Source: CAZCVI01 sp964502145 | Lineage (GTDB): Bacteria > Acidobacteriota > Aminicenantia > UBA2199 | Length of the DNA stretch: 35,811 nucleotides | NCBI GenBank assembly: GCA_964502145.1 | Contig: CAZCVI010000076.1 | Coordinates: 1 to 35,811 of the forward strand | Direction: 5' to 3' | Shown here: positions 25,839 to 32,345 of the stretch, piece by piece | Numbering within the stretch: the stretch's first letter is position 1 | How the letters are laid out: each line of letters starts with the position of its first letter | Program-made: the position numbers and the translations under genes | Notes under the pieces: generated by a model | The model's database searches: none | The model's input: only the letters and a program-made list of their open reading frames with translations | What the model was told of the DNA's origin: nothing

Positions 25839-25890
25839 TATTATTATTCCTCCTATTTTTTTATGCTTTTTAAACGCTGGTGAATGCAAC

Positions 25891-25919
25891 AGTATAATCA
25901 AAATTTCATATATTTGCAA
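25891..25919 (-). promoter_or_regulatory. Promoter of the FadL-like gene
   Basis: On the minus strand, TTGCAA (25919-25914), a 17-base spacer and TATACT (25896-25891), 52 bases before the chosen start. It supports the shorter start codon, since the longer frame would begin inside the -35 box. Confidence 0.75.
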
Positions 25920-25962
25920 GCAGTACGGTGAAAAATTAACGAATTCACGCTGGATTTTAAAA

Positions 25963-27255
25963 TTAAACCGGCAAATCGGCCATTTTTTGCCAGAGTTTTT
26001 TTGCCATTTCCCTGGCGTGCGTCAAAATCGTGGTTTCGTTCACGGTGGTCACCTTTTGGTTTTTTACGATTAGCCGTCCGGCGGAGATCACATGTTGGAT
26101 ATGGCGGGATTCCAAGCCGTAGATAAAATGGCCGTAGAAATTTTGGCAGTGGATGGGAGTGGGGGAGTCGTAGTCGCAGATGACCAGATTGTTTTCGCCA
26201 TCGCCAGTGAAACTATTTTTTTGAAGATAGTGATGAACTCTGCGCAAACGTGTATAGATTTCCTTGGGACTGGCGGATTCTGATTTTTGTCCCACCATGT
26301 ATGCTGCTTTGGCGCTGCGCAGCATATCGCTGTACATGCCATCGGTGCCCAGCAAGATATTGCCATTCAAGCCGGCTGGAGTAAAAGTTCCCACATTGTT
26401 ATTGAGGTTACTCTCCGTGTTTTGGGCGATGTACACCGGGGCGTATTGCAGCAGTTCACGTTCCTGGTAATCCAAATGCAAGCAGTGGGCCAGGATGGTT
26501 TTATTAAAATTTAGCACGCCCGCCTGAAATAAACGGGGGATCACCCGTTTCTGGTAATTTTTAAGGCAATGGTCCTGATCGTAGGGGTCTTCGGCCACGT
26601 GGACGTGGATACCGGACTTGTATTTTTCAGCCAGTTGGACAGCTTTTGACAATAGCTCGTCGCCCACTGTAAAAGATGCATGGAGTCCTACCAGACCCTG
26701 TTTTTGGTTTTTCAGATAATTTTCCGTTTCTTCCAGGCCTTGTTGCGCGGACGTTTCGCCATCGCGGTCGGAAAGTTCATAACAGAGCAGGTGGGATACC
26801 CCCACTTTATCAAAGGCTGCGGCAATGGTTTCCAGTGAATTTTTGATGCAGAAGGGTGAAGCGTGGTGGTCGATAACGAACGTAACGCCGTTTTTAGCGC
26901 AGGCCATGGCAGTGACCAATGCGCTGGCTTCAATCATTTCCAGGTCCAGGCATTTATCCAGAGTCCACCAGACATATTGGAGTATCTCGTAAAAGTTATG
27001 GGGAATTTTCTTGGGTGCTCCCATGCCCCGGGCCAGGGCTGAATAAACATGGTGGTGTCCACAGGCAAAAGATTTCATGACCAGTTTACCGGTGCAATCA
27101 AGCAGGGTAATACCTTTACCACTGGCGGGTAATGCAGTGTCTTCTTGGAAGAAGCGCAAGCCGCCGTTTATTCCCTCCTCTACCTGGATGTGGCCTGTTT
27201 TGAATTCCAGGCTTTGCCAATCAACATATACCGCGTTCTTTAAATAAATTGCCAT
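25963..27255 (-). CDS. ssnA: SsnA-like aminohydrolase (amidohydrolase superfamily)
   Basis: A 430-residue metal-dependent hydrolase of the chlorohydrolase/guanine-deaminase-like group. Ligands: His67 and His69 in GHHHVYSALARGM, His219 in IHVHVAE, His257 in ILAHCLH and Asp305 in LLGTDGMYSD. The GHHHVYSALARGM box and overall layout best match SsnA, the putative aminohydrolase found in selenium-linked purine catabolism clusters with HydA, YgeW and YgfK. Here it stands divergent from a PLP enzyme and a HydA-type dihydropyrimidinase, which supports that reading, but no selenium-dependent dehydrogenase is in the window. The likely role is deamination of a purine-derived or pyrimidine-like ring. AAGGAG precedes the start. 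It could alternatively be another nucleobase deaminase. Confidence 0.7.
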   Translation of the reverse strand: MAIYLKNAVYVDWQSLEFKTGHIQVEEGINGGLRFFQEDTALPASGKGITLLDCTGKLVMKSFACGHHHVYSALARGMGAPKKIPHNFYEILQYVWWTLDKCLDLEMIEASALVTAMACAKNGVTFVIDHHASPFCIKNSLETIAAAFDKVGVSHLLCYELSDRDGETSAQQGLEETENYLKNQKQGLVGLHASFTVGDELLSKAVQLAEKYKSGIHVHVAEDPYDQDHCLKNYQKRVIPRLFQAGVLNFNKTILAHCLHLDYQERELLQYAPVYIAQNTESNLNNNVGTFTPAGLNGNILLGTDGMYSDMLRSAKAAYMVGQKSESASPKEIYTRLRRVHHYLQKNSFTGDGENNLVICDYDSPTPIHCQNFYGHFIYGLESRHIQHVISAGRLIVKNQKVTTVNETTILTHAREMAKKLWQKMADLPV

Positions 27256-27385
27256 GGGTTTCTCCTTTTTTAATCGTGCTAGTTATTAAAATCCTATTTT
27301 ATCAAAAAATGCAGGATAAAACAAAGATTTAGTGGCTCAAAATGAAATACCCTGTCACTGGAGCGCGGGAAAATCTCGGCAATAG

Positions 27386-27414
27386 TTGAAAATCGCTGGT
27401 GGTTGTATTATAAT
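27386..27414 (+). promoter_or_regulatory. Promoter for the PLP enzyme-hydantoinase genes
   Basis: TTGAAA (27386-27391), a 17-base spacer and a consensus TATAAT (27409-27414). It predicts a 5' leader of roughly 200 bases before the start at 27623. Confidence 0.6.
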
Positions 27415-27517
27415 AACCGCATGAAAAATGAAACGATCAAGAACTCTTTAAGGTATAAAAAACATTTTACCTATTGACCAAAGAAGAAAATGTGGATAAA
27501 AACAAGAAGGTTTTTTT

Positions 27518-27541
27518 GTCCACAGATTACACAGATTAAAA
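27518..27541 (-). repeat. AATCTGTGTAATCTGTGG dispersed repeat, copy 2
   Basis: The exact reverse complement of 4383-4406, lying in the leader of the PLP-enzyme transcript. Confidence 0.75.
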
Positions 27542-27622
27542 TGATTACTCGGATTAAATGAATAATAATGGATAGCAATAAAAGATAGGAAATAAAATTA
27601 CGAAATAAAGAAGGAGTCAAAA

Positions 27623-29101
27623 ATGATAGATATCATCGAACAAGTAGTGGATTATGACATATTAAAGAAGAGTGCGGACAGGTTCCGGGAACGGGGGATT
27701 ATTCTGCCGACCTTTGCGCAACAACGGAACCCAGACCTGATACCGGGAAAGATCAAGGATAAATTGAAACACATCGGATTATGGGACTTGGATCCATTGA
27801 ACTTGTTCCGTATCACGTGGAAAAACGAGCCCAAAGACAAAGGGGGGCTGTTTGGTGGTGTTAATTATATCGAGTTGCCATCGGAACTGACTGGCGTTAA
27901 CGCGCGGATTATCGCGTTATTGGGCAAGTATTTTCCTACTGGCGCTCATAAGGTGGGCGCGGCGTATGGCTGTTTGGCTCCGCGGATTATTACCGGGCAA
28001 TTTGATCCGACCTATCATAAAGCGGTATGGCCTTCTACTGGTAATTATTGCCGGGGTGGTGCGTTTGATTCTTATTTGATGGGGTGTGCGGCAGTGGCGA
28101 TTTTACCGGAAGAGATGAGCCGCGAACGGTTCACATGGTTGGCGGAAATTGGCGCGGAAGTGATTGCTACACCGGGCTGTGAATCCAATGTGAAAGAGAT
28201 TTATGACAAATGCTGGGAAATTCGCAGAACCCGGCCCGATTGTATGATTTTTAACCAGTTCGACGAGTTCGGTAACTCGGCTTGGCATTATAATACTACG
28301 GGAACGGCGATAGAAGAGGTGTTTAATGGCATAAAAGGCCCGGACAGCCGTTTGGCTGCCTATATTTCCGCCACTGGTTCGGCGGGTACTATTGCAGCCG
28401 GGGATTATTTACGCACGCAATTTCCGTTTATAAAAGTGGTGGCTTCCGAGGCTTTGCAGTGTCCTACGTTGCTGTATAACGGGTATGGAGCCCACCGCAT
28501 TGAAGGCATAGGCGATAAACACGTGCCCTGGATTCATAATGCCAAGAATACGAATATGGTCACGGCTATTGATGATGAAGATTGTATGCGCACGTTACGG
28601 CTCTTTAATGAACCGGAAGGAAAAGAAGTGCTGTTGTCGCGCGGAGTGGCCAAAGAAGTGGTGGACCACTTGCATTTAATGGGCATCTCCTCGATTGCCA
28701 ACCTGCTGTCTGCTATTAAAACAGCACGGTATTTGGAATTGACAGGTGATGATATTATTTTCACGGTGGCCACGGATTCTATAGAGATGTATTTTTCCCG
28801 CGTACAGGAATTAAAAGCTGAACGGGGCGTATACACAACGTTGCAAGGTGCGTTGGATTTTGAGAAGTGTATCCTGGGAACATCTGCGGACCATATTAAA
28901 GAGCTGAGTTATATGGACCAAAAATCGATCCATAACCTCAAATACTTCACCTGGAGAGAGCAACAGGAAAAAACGGTGGAAGATTTGGACACGTTGTGGT
29001 ATGATCGTTCGATTTGGGCCAAACTTTTTAATCAGCCGCATCGCTGGGATGAATTAATCAATCAATTCAATGACATGACTGGGGTGCTCAAGAATCTATA
29101 A
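27623..29101 (+). CDS. PLP-dependent fold-type II enzyme of nucleobase-catabolism clusters
   Basis: A 492-residue enzyme of the tryptophan synthase beta/cysteine synthase fold. The probable PLP lysine is Lys110 in PTGAHKVGAAYG; the phosphate cup is likely ATGSAGTIAAGDYL and the cofactor-stacking loop WPSTGNYCRGGAF. The long family (about 490 residues, with an extra C-terminal region) is, as I recall, annotated only as 'pyridoxal-phosphate dependent enzyme' and is often found next to ssnA and hydA. It is not a close match to YgeX diaminopropionate ammonia-lyase, which has a different start. A beta-elimination or replacement on an amino acid formed during ring opening would fit, but that is a guess. 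AAGGAG precedes the start and the hydantoinase gene follows after 53 bases. Confidence 0.7.
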   Translation: MIDIIEQVVDYDILKKSADRFRERGIILPTFAQQRNPDLIPGKIKDKLKHIGLWDLDPLNLFRITWKNEPKDKGGLFGGVNYIELPSELTGVNARIIALLGKYFPTGAHKVGAAYGCLAPRIITGQFDPTYHKAVWPSTGNYCRGGAFDSYLMGCAAVAILPEEMSRERFTWLAEIGAEVIATPGCESNVKEIYDKCWEIRRTRPDCMIFNQFDEFGNSAWHYNTTGTAIEEVFNGIKGPDSRLAAYISATGSAGTIAAGDYLRTQFPFIKVVASEALQCPTLLYNGYGAHRIEGIGDKHVPWIHNAKNTNMVTAIDDEDCMRTLRLFNEPEGKEVLLSRGVAKEVVDHLHLMGISSIANLLSAIKTARYLELTGDDIIFTVATDSIEMYFSRVQELKAERGVYTTLQGALDFEKCILGTSADHIKELSYMDQKSIHNLKYFTWREQQEKTVEDLDTLWYDRSIWAKLFNQPHRWDELINQFNDMTGVLKNL

Positions 29102-29154
29102 TCTTTTTAAAATATAAACGTTTTCCTTTGGAAAATAATCAAAATGGAGGGTTG

Positions 29155-30519
29155 ATGTCTTCCCTGCTGATTAAAAATGGTATGATCGTCACGGCCACAG
29201 ATTCTTTTTTAGGCGATATTAGAATCTGTGATGGAAAAATTGTCAGCATTGGCACGAACCTGGAAACGGCTGAAGCGACAACAATTGAAGCCGAGCATTT
29301 ATTGATATTTCCTGGTGGTGTGGACCCCCATGTGCATATGGAATTATCTGTGGGCGGTGGGCTTGTTTCTGCCGATGATTTTGAATCTGGCACGCGGGCT
29401 GCTATCGCGGGGGGAACGACTACTATTATTGACTTTGTCACGCCGACACGGGGTCAGTCACTGCTAGAAGCACTCCACGAACGCCGCTTAGCCGCTGCAA
29501 AAGCACTGTGTAACACCCGCTTGCACATGAGTGTCACGGAGTGGAACAAAACCACGGCTTCCGAGCTGCAACAATGCGTTCAACATGAGGGGCTTACTTC
29601 CGTAAAAGTATATATGGCTTATAAGCAAAGTATCGGGTTGGATGATCGCCATATCATGAAGGTCATGGACACCGCCGCAGGGTTAGGGATGTTGGTTTTG
29701 GTTCATTGTGAGTTTGACGAGATCATCGCGTATTTGCAGTGCCAGTTTTTGGCTGCGGGGTTACAGGCCCCGTTGTATCATTCCTTGTCCCGTCCCCCTG
29801 AGGTGGAACGGGAAGCAGTGAGCCGTGCAATATTAATGGCCAAGGTCACGGCTTGTCCCCTTTATATTGTGCATGTCTCCACCATGGAAGCGGTGGCAGA
29901 AATCGCAACAGCGCAACAGACAGGCCAGAAGGTTTGGGCAGAAACGTGTCCCCATTACTTGTTGTTGGATGAAAGCCGCTATCATTTGCCGGGCTTTGAC
30001 GGAGCAAAATATGTGATGAGCCCGCCACTGCGTCCGGCACATCACCAGAAACTATTATGGGATGCGTTGAACCGGGGCACTCTGCACACAGTGGCCACAG
30101 ATCATTGCCCTTTTTTTTTAAAAGGCCAGAAAGAGCGGGGAAAAGATAATTTTACCCTCATCCCCAGCGGTGTGGGAGGCGTTGAGTTTCGATTGATGTT
30201 GCTTTATTCTTATGGGGTGGCCATGAACCGTTTGACACTCCAGCAATTTGTTAATATCACAGCCACACAGCCAGCTAAAATCTTTGGACTCTATCCTAAA
30301 AAAGGAACTATTGCTGTAGGCGCGGATGCGGACGTGGTCCTCTGGGACCCGCAAGCTCAGGACACTATCTCTGCCAGTACACAGCAACAGAACTGCGACA
30401 CAACTATTTATGAAGGCTTTCAAATCAAAGGAAAGCCTCATATGGTTATAGTAAATGGCGAAATAGCCTTTCGTAATGGTCGGGTGGTTTTAGGTAGCTT
30501 AAATCAACCGCCAAGTTAA
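29155..30519 (+). CDS. hydA: Dihydropyrimidinase/D-hydantoinase-type cyclic amidase
   Basis: A 454-residue metal-dependent cyclic amidohydrolase that opens dihydropyrimidine or hydantoin rings. The complete ligand set is visible: His59 and His61 in DPHVHME, carboxylated Lys151 in SVKVYMAYK, His184 in VHCEFDE, His240 in IVHVST and Asp316 in ATDHCPF. The chosen start (MSSLLIKNG) follows GGAGGG at a good distance; an upstream Met nine codons earlier has no ribosome-binding site. It follows the PLP enzyme on the same strand and stands opposite the ssnA-like gene, the gene set seen in purine/pyrimidine catabolism islands. The natural ring substrate is not known; an imidazole- or hydantoin-like purine breakdown product is plausible. 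Confidence 0.85.
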   Translation: MSSLLIKNGMIVTATDSFLGDIRICDGKIVSIGTNLETAEATTIEAEHLLIFPGGVDPHVHMELSVGGGLVSADDFESGTRAAIAGGTTTIIDFVTPTRGQSLLEALHERRLAAAKALCNTRLHMSVTEWNKTTASELQQCVQHEGLTSVKVYMAYKQSIGLDDRHIMKVMDTAAGLGMLVLVHCEFDEIIAYLQCQFLAAGLQAPLYHSLSRPPEVEREAVSRAILMAKVTACPLYIVHVSTMEAVAEIATAQQTGQKVWAETCPHYLLLDESRYHLPGFDGAKYVMSPPLRPAHHQKLLWDALNRGTLHTVATDHCPFFLKGQKERGKDNFTLIPSGVGGVEFRLMLLYSYGVAMNRLTLQQFVNITATQPAKIFGLYPKKGTIAVGADADVVLWDPQAQDTISASTQQQNCDTTIYEGFQIKGKPHMVIVNGEIAFRNGRVVLGSLNQPPS

Positions 30520-30632
30520 TGGGAGTAATGGGAAGTATGGGAATTATGGGAAGTATGGGAATTATGGGATAAACAAAAAAATTCCCATTCCTCCCATACT
30601 TCCCATAATTCCCATACTTCCCATTCCTCCCA
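30520..30632. repeat. Large GGGAA-rich hairpin between hydA and upp
   Basis: Positions 30520-30560 and 30592-30632 are reverse complements over 41 bases with one mismatch. Each arm is built from a 9-base word, TATGGGAAG or TATGGGAAT, repeated. It starts right at the hydA stop codon, so it may end that transcript, though only a short A/T tail follows. The tandem 9-base words suggest replication slippage combined with inversion. Confidence 0.85.
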
Positions 30633-30688
30633 CTTGATTTTATGATACTCTCAAAGAATTGACTGTGAATCCAGGACGCTTAAAATAG

Positions 30689-30717
30689 TTGCGAAAAAAA
30701 TCCCTATGGTTTATAAT
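30689..30717 (+). promoter_or_regulatory. upp: Promoter of upp
   Basis: TTGCGA (30689-30694), a 17-base spacer and TATAAT (30712-30717), 72 bases before the start. AAAAAGGAG lies just ahead of the ATG. Confidence 0.6.
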
Positions 30718-30789
30718 ATATATTATCTGCCGCAGGTAAAGCAGGCGCATTCGAATTTGAAGAAAATTTTCTGCAAAAAGGAGTGACCC

Positions 30790-31410
30790 ATGTATTTTGA
30801 AATAAATCATCCGTTGGTTAAACACAAATTGACTGTATTAAGAGACAGCACTACCCGCCACAAGCAGTTCCGGGAACTGGTGAGTGAAATTACTCTCTTG
30901 ATCGCCTATGATGCCATGAAAGATCTTGAGACTATCCCGATCTCTGTGGCCACGCCATTGGCAGCTACCACTGGTGCCTCATTAAAAAATGATATCGTGA
31001 TCATCCCCATCCTACGGGCGGGAATTGGTATGTTGGAGGGTATGCTCAGCTTGGTTCCGAATGCCAGGGTCGGGTTCGTGGGCATTTATCGTGACCATGA
31101 TACCAAAGAACCAGTGAGTTATTATGAGAAACTTCCCCAAGGCTTATTGGACCCCTATTTTTTTATTATTGACCCCATGCTGGCTACGGGTGGTTCTATT
31201 GTATCAACGATTGATTCTTTAAAAGCCAAGGGATTTTACTCTATCACTGTTATTTCCATTATTGCCGCGCCTGAAGGTATGAAACGGGTGGAAGAAGCTC
31301 ACCCAGACATCAATATTTATACTGGCAGCATTGATGAATGTTTGGATGAAAATAAATACATCATCCCCGGTCTGGGTGATGCGGGTGACCGTCTTTACGG
31401 CACAAAATAA
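30790..31410 (+). CDS. upp: Uracil phosphoribosyltransferase
   Basis: A 206-residue salvage enzyme converting uracil and PRPP to UMP in the cytoplasm. Recognisable parts: the N-terminal NHPLVKHKLTVLRD, the flexible arm VIIPILRAGIGMLEG, the PRPP loop DPMLATGGS (128-136) and the C-terminal uracil-binding YIIPGLGDAGDRLYGTK, all as in bacterial Upp. Length is normal. It lies right after the catabolic hydA gene but has its own promoter and is separated by a large hairpin, so it is probably an independent unit that nevertheless fits the nucleobase theme of this part of the window. Confidence 0.95.
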   Translation: MYFEINHPLVKHKLTVLRDSTTRHKQFRELVSEITLLIAYDAMKDLETIPISVATPLAATTGASLKNDIVIIPILRAGIGMLEGMLSLVPNARVGFVGIYRDHDTKEPVSYYEKLPQGLLDPYFFIIDPMLATGGSIVSTIDSLKAKGFYSITVISIIAAPEGMKRVEEAHPDINIYTGSIDECLDENKYIIPGLGDAGDRLYGTK

Positions 31411-31433
31411 ATAAAAAATCCGCTTAAATGGTA

Positions 31434-31495
31434 GACGCGGCATCTTGTCGCCTTATTTTAATTCTCCGCTTATTCGTGCGACAGGACACCGCGTC
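31434..31495. terminator. Imperfect hairpin between convergent upp and transglycosylase genes
   Basis: GACGCGGCATCTTGTCGC (31434-31451) and 31478-31495 match as reverse complements at 15 of 18 positions. Its left arm resembles the palindrome at 232-285 (18 of 21 bases from GTAGACGCG on), so it is probably a dispersed palindromic repeat that may also act as a terminator. Confidence 0.55.
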
Positions 31496-31504
31496 CATTG
31501 ATTC

Positions 31505-32173
31505 CTATATAGAAATATCCACTGCATCAACTACCCGTGGCACTTCCTTGACCTTAACGTCATGAACTGGAACAGCAAAACAGGTAGAGGTGATTTTCCC
31601 ATTGAATTGGATATTGTTGTAATTGAACCCATTATTGTAGCGGAACAGGGCCATAATCATGTTACCTGCTTCTTTTTCATAGTAATGTTTCAAGACTTTT
31701 AAGCCCAAATCTATGTTGTATTCTTTTTCGAAGATACGGTTAAAATTAATATGCAATGCGTCTTTCCAGACGGAGTATTTCACTTGCATCAATCCATATG
31801 CTCCGGCAGAAGATACAGCACGGGGATTAAAATTACTCTCTACTTGAATAATCGCCATAACCAGATAGGGACTAAAACCGTACTGTTGGCTCTTGCGGAA
31901 CACAATGTCAGTAATATCGGATTGAATGGGATATTTTGATTGAAAGACATTGGCTTTGAACTGGAAAAGCGCTATATCTTGTGGTGTAACGCTTTTTTTT
32001 TGCAGATTTCTTTCCACTTCCACTTGCAATCGCTTTACCTTATCGTTTAACTGGCACATTGTTTCCAGGTTTTCCTTTTTTTGTCCTATCAGGTCTACCA
32101 CGGTAATGGCCAGTACTGCCGATACTAAAAGCATCATAGCAATACTATAAATATTTATTTTATTAAGTTTCAT
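31505..32173 (-). CDS. Membrane-anchored lytic transglycosylase (SLT domain)
   Basis: A 222-residue protein with an N-terminal transmembrane segment (about 9-29), a coiled-coil-like stretch (31-60) and a soluble-lytic-transglycosylase domain. The catalytic Glu is Glu112 in QVESNFNPRAVSSAGAYGLMQV-like context (split: VESNFNPRAVSS at 111-122, then AGAYGLMQV), followed by the typical NIDLGLKVLKHYY and ALFRYNNG. It would cut murein from the periplasmic side of the inner membrane. Size suggests an assembly-linked or cell-wall-remodelling enzyme. It has a near-consensus promoter and GGGAG before the start, and its stop lies near the upp hairpin. Confidence 0.85.
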   Translation of the reverse strand: MKLNKINIYSIAMMLLVSAVLAITVVDLIGQKKENLETMCQLNDKVKRLQVEVERNLQKKSVTPQDIALFQFKANVFQSKYPIQSDITDIVFRKSQQYGFSPYLVMAIIQVESNFNPRAVSSAGAYGLMQVKYSVWKDALHINFNRIFEKEYNIDLGLKVLKHYYEKEAGNMIMALFRYNNGFNYNNIQFNGKITSTCFAVPVHDVKVKEVPRVVDAVDISI

Positions 32174-32238
32174 TGATTTCTCCCGATTTGTTTTTATTAT
32201 TTGTTTTGAATTTTATTGTTTAAGTTACTTAGGACTCT

Positions 32239-32267
32239 ATTATAAGCAATTAATTTACAGATGTCAA
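32239..32267 (-). promoter_or_regulatory. Consensus promoter of the transglycosylase gene
   Basis: On the minus strand, TTGACA (32267-32262), a 17-base spacer and TATAAT (32244-32239): a full sigma70-type consensus at both boxes. Confidence 0.85.
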
Positions 32268-32345
32268 GTTTAGGCGAAAACCATTGATATAACAACATCT
32301 TATGGGAAAAATGGACGATCTGGACTTACTGGATAAAAATTTTAA

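Larger units (their letters stand above)
27256..27622. other. Divergent promoter region between ssnA-like and PLP-enzyme genes
   Basis: Holds a promoter for the rightward genes (27386-27414), an ATCTGTG repeat (27518-27541) and an AT-rich leader of about 200 bases. A weak leftward promoter, TTGTTT, 17 bases, TAAAAT, may lie at about 27295-27330. A short frame from 27421 (18 codons) has no ribosome-binding site and I do not call it. No known riboswitch fold is apparent. Confidence 0.5.
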
